From: Parastagonospora avenae f. sp. tritici 18332-5
Lineage: Eukaryota > Ascomycota > Dothideomycetes > Pleosporales > Phaeosphaeriaceae
DNA: 64,000 bases
Assembly (NCBI GenBank): GCA_022559985.1
Contig: JAFJTR010000036.1
Coordinates: forward strand, 62,001 to 126,000
Direction: 5' to 3'
Shown here in pieces: positions 43,423 through 54,432 of the stretch. The position numbers and the translations under genes were made by a program. Each line of letters starts with the position of its first letter. Position 1 is the stretch's first letter. The notes under the pieces are model-generated. The model saw nothing but the letters and a program-made list of their open reading frames with translations, was not told the origin of the DNA and did no database searches.

Positions 43423-45812
43423 GGTGGACAGGCCGCCAGCGGGTGCTGGGGCGTGTGCGAGTGCGAGCGCGATGCGTGCAGACGGTAATGGGCGGGCTCA
43501 GCGGCTAGGTGGCCAGTTGCTTTGGGGTCTAAAAGCACAGCTTCACCACGACCGGCTGGTGCCTATGCCTTCGCGGAATCGTCGCCTGTCTGCTACCATG
43601 GACATGTCTTTTCGGCCGTGACGCGGTGTCGAGGCAGCACCGGGTGTCTGCGTGCTGGCACGTTACCAGCAGAGACCCCGGGCGGTGGTTGGTGGTGGGA
43701 AGCGTAGCGCGGTCGCAGACGTCGGTCTAGGGTTCGATGGTCGATTGTCACGAGGACGGCGTGCAACCGTGGGAGCTGTATCGCAGACGTGCAAACGTGG
43801 CGGGGTGGTGTCTGAGCGATAATGAATCGATGGACGCCGTGTCGAAGCAAGCAAGGGCGGGCCTCTATCAGGCTTGACTGCTCGGAATGAACCGCCGCCC
43901 GTATGCACCAGAGCCGCGACGACCACAACGCGCGCGCTGAGTGGTGCAAGGACGTCTGCCTTGCGGGATCTCGGGGCGCACTGGAAATTCCGTGTCGCAA
44001 AGCAAAGCTCCCGCAGGCGGTTGCGCAGGATGAGCGTTGTACCTAAGCAGGGCGCCTTGCGGCGTCGTGTGGATGCGTCGCTTTTCTTGTCTGCATAGAC
44101 GGGCGTGAAAGGCTTAGATATGACGAGTGGCTGCGGCGGAGACGAGCCAACTGACGTTCAATAGTGGCTTCGAGGGTATCCCTGCAGCAGGATTTGTCTG
44201 GGGACGATCCAGGACGCCTGTTTTCTACCACATTTGACACCACGCAGCTAGCCTACGCCCACTCTACCTGCTAGCCTGCACCTCCTTCTATACGGTTCTT
44301 GTCAGCGAGTGCGAGCTGACTTTGCCCTCACGCTGTGGATCCTCAGCCGCTCACCGACAGACACACTGGAAATGTGGCTTACCCACCCATGTCCTCCAAC
44401 GTTGAGAGATGCGCACGCGGACGCCAATCACACCAGCTTCCCGACTGAGAACGCCCTCAATGCGGGTGCCGCATTGCTCCACCATGCAATAATCAGCCCG
44501 CATCGCCCCGTCCTTCATCGATGATGAAGTGCTGCTCCACGTCCGTTTCCGACGTCCGTACCACTCGCTTCTAGCAATGCGCACCTTGTCAAAGGACGCC
44601 GTGCCCTGCACAATGGCGCTTCTGTGTTTAGCCTAGATTACGACGCACACGGCTGCTTCTGACAGCGACGTGTGCTGACCATCGTGGATGGACAATCAGG
44701 ATTGACATTTGTGCAAAGCGAATCACCAACCCTATGGTGGATCGCCAAGCAGGCACATGTCATCAATTGAATGCACTGTTTCACATGCGTCGCTGCGGCG
44801 CATGTCGATCACCGTACATAGATGCATGTAGAGTGCGATGAAAAGAACCGCCCTGCGCCTGAAACGGAGACGGGCATTGGTGTCAGACCAGGTCTGCAAA
44901 AGCAAGCATGTGGACCATATCAAAGGACCGCTGGAGCCAAACCAAAGGCAAGACAGCGCGGTGAGTAAGAGGTCGTCGTTAATCTTCTTCACACCAAAAT
45001 AGGCCTATCCCATGGTCTTGTCCGAAGACGAAGAGGTAAGGGCCAGAGTGTTGGTGAAGTGATGCATCACGTTGGTGCTGATAGGCTCAAAGCACCCATA
45101 GCATTGAGTAAAGGCAACCCAATCTGGTACGCATAGTTGCAGAGGTTCAGACCATATAGATCCAGAGCCTAAAACTGCAGTCCATGTTTGCTTCTGGGTT
45201 TGTACGCCAGGTACACGGCGTGCGCCCGGGGAACACAGGGCGACGCCTGTCAAGCGCCCTGCTCGGAAAGTACCATGGACATGCGAGCCGCTATGCTCCG
45301 TGACTATACGCACCGTGTAACCAATACAGAGTGAGCGCTTTTGCGGTCAGTGAATAAGGAGACCCGAAGAATATGCTGAAGTCCGTGTTCTCTTGTGATA
45401 TTTCCAACAGACAGCCGGTATGGCATAGTCGGCGGGAAGGTGAAGAGGCGCGCAGTAAGCAGCGTCCACTACCATCCAAGCAATCTAAACGACCATTGCG
45501 ATGAAGTCTGGAGTGGGAGTTGGTGCGCGTTGCGAATTCGTTGTGTTTTTGGAGGAAGAAGCTCATGAGAAGTTGCAGAGATTTTGATGGAGAGGCTCGC
45601 TTAGTCAGATCGCGGGCCGACATTCTACCGTGATGCGGACATGTTTGCTGTTTATGTGGCTTTAACTTGTCTAGCGGGAACTCCGATCATTAGTTCCACG
45701 GTGACCGGTTCCAGTACTTTCTTTCTCACCCCGCGACGTACAGTGAAAAGACTTGTGATTCTCTCTTTCACCTCATACCTCCGGCCAGTGAAAGGTACAA
45801 ACGCAAATCAAA
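43423..45812. other. 2.4-kb divergent promoter region
   Basis: Lies between the GT41 gene (-) and SEC62 (+). Several open frames of 80-135 codons occur on both strands, none with motifs. A 110-codon minus-strand frame with an ATG (45623-45291) begins plausibly but becomes random-looking. No RNA gene or repeat recognised. The large size probably reflects long leaders of two genes. Confidence 0.45.
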
Positions 45813-47166
45813 ATGAGTGCCGAAGAGCCGCAAGAGCAGAGCGGCCCTCCGCAAGGCGGACCCCCTCCTGGCGCACTGCCTATCAACATTCAAGGACCAA
45901 ACGGCGAGCAGCCCACTCCCGAGCAAATTCGCCAGATTCAAATGCAACTAGCGGCTGAGGCGGAGAAGCACGGTATTTCAGTTCAGGAATACGTACAAAG
46001 ACTGCGACAGCAAGCAATGGCACAACAACAGGCGCAAATGCAAGCACAGATGCAGGCGCAACAGCAACAACAGCAGCAGCAGCAACAGGCTCAGCCAATC
46101 CAGCCAGGTCCACCAAAGCCAGAAGCGCTCGCTGTCGCGAATTGGCTGAAGTCGCAAGATCTCAAGCCACGAACGGTTGTCCATGACGAGAAGAGAAAGG
46201 ACATGTTCAGAGGTCGGAAGCCCGAGAGCGAGGCCAATTCCAAAATGCTAACAAACGACAGTGAAACGAGCAATTCGTGCCCTCCAGTCTCCAGCCTACC
46301 AGAAAGCCCGCTCAAAGAACCCGCTCCTACCTGAAGTCAACGACCGTGCCTCTGCCGAGAATGCCTTCAAGCTGCTCCCCCTCTCCCTCCTCGCACTCCG
46401 GGTGAACAAGATCGACGGCGACGCTCCAGGTCACGAAGGCCACAACCACGGCAAGAAGAAGCGCGTCAAGGGTCTTTGGGACGTTCGAATCGAGCAGCAC
46501 CAAGAAGCCAATGACGACAACTACTATATCTGGCTGTACGAGGGATCTCAGTGGAAAATGAAGCTCTACGCCGTCGGTGCGCTATTCATGGTCATCGCCA
46601 TCATCCTGTTCCCTCTGTGGCCCCTCGTGCTGAGACAGGGTGTCTGGTACGTCAGTATGGGTATGCTCGGCCTGATCGGACTCTTCTTCGCCATGGCCAT
46701 TGTGCGCCTGATCCTCTTCATCATCACCATGTTCACCGTCTCTCCCGGTCTCTGGCTGTACCCGAATCTCTTCGAGGATGTGGGCTTCTTCGACTCTTTC
46801 CGCCCGCTCTGGGCATGGCACGAGGTACGTTCCCATGAAACAAAATTTATACCAGAACAGCATAGCTGACGCGACATACAGACCCCCGAAGACATCAAGA
46901 ACAAGAAACGCGCCAAGAAGGAAAAGAAAGCCGCCAAACTCGCCGCGAAGAACGCCGCCAACGGCCACGCTGGCAAGAAGGGCAGGAACCGCGGTACCTC
47001 ACCCATGCCCGCGACCGCCGCCCCCGTCGGACCCCGCGTCGAAGACGTGACTGAGGAAGTCGACTCGGCGCCGCAACCCACCGGCTCAGAGACAACACCT
47101 GCGGGCTCACTCGTGCAACGGCAGCCCCAACGGGCAACCGTGGAGGAGGCAGAGGAGGACGAGTAG
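45813..47166 (+). CDS. SEC62: SEC62 translocon subunit
   Basis: Subunit of the ER Sec62/Sec63 complex for post-translational import through Sec61. Exons 45813-46212, 46262-46824 and 46882-47166, with introns of 49 and 57 nt; 415 aa. The N-terminus is Gly/Pro/Gln-rich, with a glutamine run coded by mixed CAG/CAA around 46060-46090. The family core begins at KDMFR/VKRAIRALQSPAYQ, the splice point lying inside this block. Two membrane segments follow, about residues 235-259 and 262-290, separated by a very short loop as expected for SEC62. After the last intron comes a basic Lys/Ala-rich cytosolic tail (KNKKRAKKEKKAAKLAAKN), then an acidic end. The first intron has the unusual donor GTCGGA, but splicing elsewhere would destroy the conserved block. 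Confidence 0.95.
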
Positions 47167-47715
47167 GTGTATATGAAGGGTTAGATCGGATTGGGCTACA
47201 TAGCGGCACGGGTTACTTGCATGGGTTAGCTGGCGTCACGGCGTGGCCTATAGGTGGCTTGGCTCGAGGTTCTGGCGATTGGTGAATTTGATTTGTTATA
47301 CTGCCTCTATTTGCGTGCTTTGCGGATGTGAGTGTTGATGAGAGCGGTTATGACGGATCAAACATCCGCACCCCAAAATTTCAGAGCCAGCTTCGCATTC
47401 AAACTTATGTTTCAAGTTCGATACGTTCTGGAATAGCAGCTGAAGGCTGGCGGAGTTTCCACATACTTATACTTCCGCCAACTCAACTGTGTGTGCATTT
47501 CCTCACGTAGTCAAAACCCCAGATGGACACATATATAGGTACAGATGCTGATCTCGCATTCATTGCTTCAGGCCCTCAACAAAGAGAAGTCGTAGAGTAG
47601 GGTGATGCTACGAGGTATCCCAAACTCCACGCCATGCAACCCGCCTTTTCCCAGACTCCATTGCACGATGCCATGAAAAGTAGCAGAGAAATTCAAAAAG
47701 CAAAAAAAAAATCAC
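47167..47715. other. Intergenic between convergent genes
   Basis: 3' flanks of SEC62 (+) and the coiled-coil gene (-). A run of ten A residues near 47700. No gene seen. Confidence 0.5.
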
Positions 47716-48734
47716 TCATACAGAAGGAGAAGGCTCAATGCCGTCGCCGCCACCAGCCGCAGGATTCAGGCCAGAGTGTATGACGGGGCTCTGCGTGATT
47801 TGGCTTGTGGGGTTTTGTTCACTCAGCTGGCGCTCTAGGTTATCGTTAGCATGTGAAAGTCCAATGCTGTGTAGATCAGAAACTTACCGAGCTCGCGGAT
47901 GCGCATCTTAAGCATCTGGTTCTCGCGCGTGAGGTTTTGCGTTTCAGCTTGGTAGAAGGCGCTTTCATCGCGCCCGGTCGCTGAGCCGGGCAGCATGTCG
48001 TTGTAGTCGTGAACGCCGCCAATACCAGACATGGGGCGTAGGGCTGGAGAGCCAGTATGACTTCCGCCGCGGGAGCGGTCTGCGAAGGAAGACTGGCGGC
48101 TTATGCTGCCCCGGTTGAGGCCAAGGGGTGAGTAGGAGCGCTGCTGGCTAGTCATGGGGAGTGGGGAGATAGGCAGAGGCGATATGGCTGCATGTGAAGG
48201 ATGACCAGAGTGTGGGAGAGACATTGAGCGCTCGGAAGTGGGCGTACTGTCATCGACCGCGGAGGAGGAAGGCTGCTGCTGGTTGGCTTGGAGGGTGGAT
48301 ATCTGAGCCTGCTGTTGGCGGATCATGTTGAGGAGACGGTTGACTTGGCCCTCCTGCTCGTACTCGATCTCCTGGTGCAGTTCACCTAGGCTCGGTGCAC
48401 GCTCATGGTGTGGGCTGTGAGGTAGACCTGCAGTGCGGCCTGAAGGGCTGCGTGGCTGCATCTCGCCTGGTGCTGGAACGGCGGGGTCGTTGAGGTTAAG
48501 GTTCATGCGGATGCTTGATCGACGGCGTGCTCGCTCGACTTCTCGTCGCATGCTACCAGACGAGGGACGGCGTGTCTCTTCATTTTGGATGCCGGCGTTC
48601 ATGGCAGCAGTTGCCGCTAGCGAGTGCGGTGATGAGGCCATAGTTCGTGACGCTGATGGGGACTGGTTGCGCGACGTGCCGTTGGAGGGAGACTGGAGCG
48701 GGGAGGGCGGCAAGCTATTGATGTCAGGCGGCAT
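47716..48734 (-). CDS. Ser/Pro-rich coiled-coil protein, 321 aa
   Basis: Exon 1 is 48734-47888 and exon 2 47834-47716, with a 53-nt GTAAGT..CTAG intron (branch CTAAC). The splice completes a C-terminal coiled coil, AETQNLTRENQMLKMRIREL joined to ERQLSEQNP. The rest is disordered: Ser/Pro-rich with a basic patch EVERARRRSSIRMNLNLN followed by NDPAVPAPGEMQ. A second helical region lies around GELHQEIEYEQEGQVNRLLN. Several Ser-Pro sites suggest phosphorylation. Similar proteins are, to my knowledge, uncharacterised in filamentous fungi. The coiled coil resembles a leucine zipper without the bZIP basic region directly before it, so I do not call a transcription factor. Confidence 0.75.
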
Positions 48735-50584
48735 GTCGGAGAAAGGTTAATCGAATGTTCGTGAATGTAGGGATACGAGGTGGTTTGATCTCTGGTCCCG
48801 TGACGAGGCCGAGACTGGAGATAGGTTCGTTTGTGAGGCGGTGGAGTGACTCTGGAGCTCAGTAGAGTTCCACCCCACCATGACGATATACGAAGTAGGC
48901 CCGTGCATGCTAAGCCTCGCCCACCTAGTGGGGGATGGTTGCAAGCCATGTGCGTGCAACATGCCGTATGCCGAGCTGCATGTCTTCAAAGGCAAATTTA
49001 CCGTAGGTTCACTTATCAGTCAGCCTACGCCGGTCGCATTTGGGATTGAGAGTCGCAAATTTGGGCAGCCTGCCTCCGCACAGTGGGCATCAAGCTAGCA
49101 GCACCTGCCTGCGCTCTACCAACGCTAATGTCAGGTACAGACACCAAAGAGAGCCGGACTCGGCTGTACATATCAAGCGGGTCCGCCCTGCGCCGTTGGC
49201 ACCTCATCTAACGTTTGTTGACAGTCGCGTCCATAGAGCCCGACGCGACTACGCTGGCGCCAATAGAGTCCAGCCGTAGCAGCTCCCGTACTCGACGTCT
49301 ATTCCCAGCTCGGCATCCTGGGACGACGGCTGGAAGTCAAAGTCTCCGCGTCAATGACCTGCTGCACCTCACCATCCTCGGTCACACTGACACTCGTGCG
49401 AGACACCACGCGTGGGACTCCCTTCTGCCTGACTCTGTACGCTTTGAGGCACTGTGCGACTCGCGACATGCGACGAACGCGTCGCACGCTGCGTGTGTTG
49501 CGCAGAACGTGCGAGCCGCCAGCAAACTGCGAAAGTTGACGATCATATCGGCAGGCATCCATGGCATCGATCAATTTATTGATAAAACTGTCGGCGACGT
49601 GCCCCGCCGCACTCTAGACGCGTCCTGATCGGCCTGCAGCCCACTCGGGATCAGTCACGCTGTGAACAATCTAACCCTGGTTATCCCATCAATTTGCGCT
49701 GTGCGGGCTGAGACTGGACCAGGAGTGCTCTCGAGGCCATGCGTGGCCCCGCCATGTTGGTGAGGCCTGCAGGGTGCTGAACAGAGTCCGTCCGCAACCA
49801 CAGCAACTTCCTCTGAATATCCTGGACACCCTCGGCGCCCCAGAGGTAAACTGTAAAGAGGCGACGTTGTGGCCCAAAACACGCCGGCTTTGCGCGGGAA
49901 GACCGTCCGTTCCACTAGCATTTTGGCCTGGGTCTAGTGCGACGCCATCACATAATTTCCAACCTTCGTAGCAAAAGGGGGATCACCTAGGAGCCCCTGC
50001 GACATCCGAGTCACACAAGCCGACAACCATGTTGCTGTTCCCTGCCCAGCCTGTCCAATCTGTCCGTTTTCTGCGGCAGCTAATGCTGCCACTTCCACCG
50101 CTGCTCTCCACGACTCTGTCAATGTGGTCGACTTGTTTCACTCTTCTTCTTTCATCTGCTGTGCTGTCCTTAACTGTAGCGCAATCGCCCCGGGGGCCCA
50201 TGTCCCGTCCTCTCGTTTGAAAATCGTTTCTGCTTCCACTATAGCCGCCTGGTTATACCACGCTCGTTGAACACGTCTAACTTGCAAGCAACTACCTACC
50301 ACGGTCTCTACTCACGGACTGGTCACCAACAATACTTGACCGCTCGCCAACCTTCTACGGGACTTCCGAGCTTTACGAAGCGACATCTGACGGGAAACCA
50401 TCCGCCTGGTTCAACGAGCAAGCCTACCCTGTCGTTGCTCTATATTGGAAGCACGAGTCGCCGCGCGACCCATTTGCGCAATTCCGAACCCAACATCCGG
50501 CCACCCCATATACACTGGCCGGCTCTTCCATCGCCATCTGGCTTTCTGAGACTTCTTGCTGGCTCTGAGTAGCCAAGCACGCCC
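48735..50584. other. 1.85-kb divergent promoter region
   Basis: Separates the coiled-coil gene (-) from the PH-like gene (+). Open frames up to 137 codons are present without coding character. The right part is C/T-rich, typical of a fungal leader. Confidence 0.45.
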
Positions 50585-53389
50585 ATGGCTCTATCCTCAT
50601 CGCAAATTTACGTAGCAACCTACAGTACAGGTGCAGAAAAGATGAACACCACCAGCAACGCGCGGAAGGAGCCTGCGCATACCTCGCGATGGCGGTTTGG
50701 CCGATCCACTACTAACCTTCGAGATTCCGATTCGCGAGCATCTGGTCGAACCTCTTCCACCCGTCGCGACCCTTCACCCCCATCAAGTGAGCCAAAGCTT
50801 GAACGATCTGCTTCAAAGATGTCACTGTTTAGCCTATTCAGCAAGCCCAAGGTGGAGAGAGCTCGCGGCCACACAGAAGTTGGTCTTGCGGTGCCAATGC
50901 GACCATCGACTCCACCGAAATCTCAAGCAACAGTATCGGCACCCAAATCCTCGTTGCGACAAAATCCTTCACCACCCGCCCAACAGACCATACGAGCCCG
51001 CTCGAGTCAAATGTTTACTAGACCCATGTCTATGCGACCGCCGCCACAACCCAAAGAGTTTGGAAACTGGGACCCACCTCCACTCTTCCAGGCCTTTCCT
51101 CAATCCGTCAAGCATGCCACCGTGCAAGCATGTGTGTTCGCTCCAGAGATGTTGATGAGGACACAAAGTCAGAGACGACAGGCGGAGGTGCTACGGGAGA
51201 GGATGGACAGTGCTCGCGACCTGTCTATCATAGAAGAGGACGGATCAGAGGCAAAGCGATTGGAGAAGACTCACAAACGGCTCATTTCAAACTCTGTCCT
51301 GAATCCGCCAGCACCAGAACTCGTCAACAAGATCTACATCCTGGTCACCGCCGGCTTTGTTCTGCAGTACGCTGGGGATGGCTCATTCGATCGGAAACCT
51401 GAGAAGGTATTGAAGCTGGGGAAAGAATCTGCCGCATTTGCATGCGATCTCATCCCCGGCAAGCACTGGGTACTGCAGATATCAAGTCACGCCCACGATG
51501 ACGGTACGCCTGAGACTGGACCCAAGAATTCGCTTTTATCCCGGCTTCGCACACAAAATGCCGCCGTGAAGAAAGCAGCGACCAGTTTTCTGCTCGTACT
51601 TGACAGTGCAGAAGAGATGGATGCATGGATGACGGTAGTGCGAAAAGAGATTGACAATCAGGGTGGCATGAAAGTGCGGGCAGAATCTAGTCGCGCATCA
51701 TCGTCCACGGACGACACACGGGACACAAAGTCTAGTGAAACTACTAGCCATCGGTACCGTGTACAGCGCGATTCAACTGTGCCGAGCAAGATTGTGGCTA
51801 TAGATTCACCCCTCCAATCGCAGTATAGCTCTCCCAAGATTGTGACATCCGAGTGGGCATCAAATCGGAGTGAGCGGACGGTGAGCATTGCTGAGTCCTC
51901 CAGTGGACAGTCAAACCGGTATGCCACCCAACGACAGTCGATGGAGTCGTCAGTCGTGGGGACGCCGGTTTCACAAGATCAGATCCAGCTTGACTCCCTC
52001 CGCGGTCGTTCACGGTTCTCCTACATGTCAAACGCGACATCACTGTCCGGTACTGGCACACGAAGCACATCACGAGAATCATCTCCCCCCAAGTCACCCT
52101 TCCAGGAAAATATGCCCGCGGAAATAGAACCGACACGAAGCGCCATGTCGCTGAAATCTTTCCACATGAATCCCAGTAGTAGTGTTGCTTCTCGACGCAG
52201 ATCCATGCAACCCCTTCCAGTGACCAACGAGCACTTCACGCAGCCAGCAAGTCGACCTACAATGCGTCACTCTCTTTACGGCCCCGCCTCACCCACCATG
52301 ACGGACCATAGACGACCGAGTGCCGTAGAGACAATTATGTCAGTCGACGAGCCTTCTGTTCCGGAGCCAACGCAGACTGCTGAAATTTCGACAATGCCTA
52401 CGACCATTACTACGCGTCCTACGCCTCCACAGATTCAGACTACTTCGCTCAGCCAAGCTCCGGTCTTACAACAGGCGCCGGCTCGTGAGGAAAGTCCTGT
52501 CCGCAACAAGCTCCGCAGCTACAGCCTTCCGCCTCGAAGGGACATGGTCTCTCCGCCACCCAAAGGCCCAGCGCCATTGCCTCCTCCGTCAGTGTCTCGC
52601 CGTCAATCGAGCCTTGGCGGTCCTGCAAATGCATCGATAACACCCAATTCAACATCAGACGCAAGGATTCAACGCCGAATTTCTGCGAATCCTAAACCAT
52701 TCCTTCGACCCTTTCCGGTGCGGCCTCAACAACAGCATGCAGATCCGTCCAAGGCTGTCCCACGCCGTCTCTCATCCTTTGGTCAAACGTCAGGCCCCGC
52801 TCCTATGCGATTAAGTCTCAATGTCAACCGTGCCGTGACTGCGCCTGTAAGGCCTCCCTCTTACTCGCCGAACATGGGCCCAACTTCCCATCCGCAATCG
52901 TATCAGTCAGCAAATTCAGCAGCGCAATCGCGTCGCCAATCTGTGCAAGCTCGCACGTCCCCTGCACCGTTCCTTCTTGCGCCATCACGGCCTGTAAGGG
53001 CTATTTCTTCGACACCCTCCTTCGTACCAAGCAGGCGAACTTCGAACCCACAGGACCTTGCGCCTACACAAACAAGTCAGCGACCCTCATCTAGCGCTTT
53101 GAGAGAACACCTCCCCGCATCATTTGAGATGAAGTCTGTAGCGCCCAGGCGAAGCATGCCGGCCATGAATCTCCCCCCGCCTGTCCCACCTCCAAACATG
53201 CCTCTGCCTACCCTACCGCCTGCGTCGTCGCCTCCCACAATGGCTTTACCGCCGCCACCCTCGGCTTCTACAACAAATATCGCCATGCCCGGCCCACCCC
53301 CATCCATGCCGCTGCCCGCGCCGCCGCCAAGTGCGCCTCTCCCACCCACACCACCACAGCTCCGAGCATCACAAGAAATCTCCGTATAA
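50585..53389 (+). CDS. PH-like domain, proline-rich scaffold protein, 934 aa
   Basis: Single exon. Residues 1-170 are disordered and Ser/Arg-rich (SLFSLFSKPKVERARG). Residues about 245-365 have the pattern of a pleckstrin-homology domain: ELVNKIYILVTAGFVLQYAG at the first strands, a central HWVLQISS strand, then TSFLLVLDSAEEMDAWMTVV as the closing strand and C-terminal helix with its invariant Trp. PH domains bind phosphoinositides or proteins at membranes. The last 550 residues are Ser/Pro/Gln-rich, ending in polyproline runs (PPPVPPPNMPLPTLPP) that could bind SH3, WW or profilin. Fungal homologues are unnamed. A second ATG 19 codons in (MNTTSNARK) is an alternative start. Role in cortical signalling or cytoskeleton is inference. 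Confidence 0.8.
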   Translation: MALSSSQIYVATYSTGAEKMNTTSNARKEPAHTSRWRFGRSTTNLRDSDSRASGRTSSTRRDPSPPSSEPKLERSASKMSLFSLFSKPKVERARGHTEVGLAVPMRPSTPPKSQATVSAPKSSLRQNPSPPAQQTIRARSSQMFTRPMSMRPPPQPKEFGNWDPPPLFQAFPQSVKHATVQACVFAPEMLMRTQSQRRQAEVLRERMDSARDLSIIEEDGSEAKRLEKTHKRLISNSVLNPPAPELVNKIYILVTAGFVLQYAGDGSFDRKPEKVLKLGKESAAFACDLIPGKHWVLQISSHAHDDGTPETGPKNSLLSRLRTQNAAVKKAATSFLLVLDSAEEMDAWMTVVRKEIDNQGGMKVRAESSRASSSTDDTRDTKSSETTSHRYRVQRDSTVPSKIVAIDSPLQSQYSSPKIVTSEWASNRSERTVSIAESSSGQSNRYATQRQSMESSVVGTPVSQDQIQLDSLRGRSRFSYMSNATSLSGTGTRSTSRESSPPKSPFQENMPAEIEPTRSAMSLKSFHMNPSSSVASRRRSMQPLPVTNEHFTQPASRPTMRHSLYGPASPTMTDHRRPSAVETIMSVDEPSVPEPTQTAEISTMPTTITTRPTPPQIQTTSLSQAPVLQQAPAREESPVRNKLRSYSLPPRRDMVSPPPKGPAPLPPPSVSRRQSSLGGPANASITPNSTSDARIQRRISANPKPFLRPFPVRPQQQHADPSKAVPRRLSSFGQTSGPAPMRLSLNVNRAVTAPVRPPSYSPNMGPTSHPQSYQSANSAAQSRRQSVQARTSPAPFLLAPSRPVRAISSTPSFVPSRRTSNPQDLAPTQTSQRPSSSALREHLPASFEMKSVAPRRSMPAMNLPPPVPPPNMPLPTLPPASSPPTMALPPPPSASTTNIAMPGPPPSMPLPAPPPSAPLPPTPPQLRASQEISV

Positions 53390-54432
53390 TGTTTCAGTCA
53401 CCATGCATATATTGTACACTTTCCTTTTCCGGCCTAGTGGCGTTTTATCGCTACCAGGAAGGAGGCAGATAAAACAACCCCACATGTCATGTCCGTCATG
53501 CCCAGTTATAGCTTTCCTTTTTTTCACGTCAAACTTTATTCGGCGCTCGATACCACTTTTGCTTTCTTTTTGGCTCTATCTATGTACTATCACAACTCTC
53601 CCGTTCGAATCTTTGTAGTTGATTGCTTGCTTTTGATACGAGGTAGCGCCATGGTTTACCTGTTACGCTGGACGATATTGGTTTGGGGGAAACGGGGCCC
53701 AGGGGGTCAGTCTAGAATTGGCAAAAACCTCACTTTGCTTTTTAGTAACACCACAAAATGCCCAAAACGGCTCATTCATTCTTCTCACCAAGGAATCTTA
53801 CAAATGCCATCCAATCTACTTCATACTTTTGCTGTTACTTCTGACATGTTGATTGCCCTTGCTGTTACTACTACTCTATTGCACAACGGTACGTTGCTGC
53901 CGACTTTTATTGCAACGTCGCGCGACTGCTGCTGCCATGCGTGCATCGGGCCTTATCCGACGCGTTTTATTAATAGCGCGCGAACGCAACGCGCATGGGG
54001 CGGACGAATGCGCAATGAGGTGACGCGAACGCGAACGTGTGCCCGGGCGTGGGGTTGTCTCAGGACGCGAGGAATCCTTGGGTATATATGCGCTGGGGCG
54101 GGGATTGGGGACGGAAGTAAAGCCGAAGGGAAGCGAGTGGTGGATGGGGAGGGAACAGGTGGAGAGGGTGTGATCGGAGGTTATGCGGGATGGAATGGAG
54201 GTTTTGGTAGAGTAGAGTAGAGTAGAGTAGAGTAGAGTTTGTAGTGATTAGATGGTCGCTAAGTTACCTGATGGAAAGGAAGTATGGCGATCTATGTGAT
54301 ATCGAACAGTTCGCATGCGCCTCCAGCCAAAAAAAACTCGGAATGTACAAGTAGGGTATCCAGTCCTATCCAACGCACTCCCAACTTCCAAACAATAACC
54401 GAATTCACAATCTCATCCTCCCTTCCCCCAAT
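53390..54432. other. Intergenic between convergent genes
   Basis: A 243-codon open frame (53489-54220, +) crosses this region but has no conserved features and includes the microsatellite; most likely 3' untranslated sequence. No real gene recognised. Confidence 0.5.
54207..54237. repeat. GTAGA microsatellite, six copies
   Basis: Six perfect GTAGA pentamers plus one base, in non-coding DNA about 200 bp from the end of the Atos-like gene. Confidence 0.9.

Noticed and set aside
43593..44000. 135-codon - strand ORF upstream of the GT41 gene
   Set aside because: Arg/His/Pro-rich random composition without homology cues.
45291..45623. 110-codon - strand ORF divergent to SEC62
   Set aside because: Plausible first 40 residues but no motif, and composition then becomes random; too weak to call.
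53489..54220. 243-codon + strand ORF
   Set aside because: No motif, ends in a microsatellite, composition changes along its length; lies in the 3' flank of a large gene.
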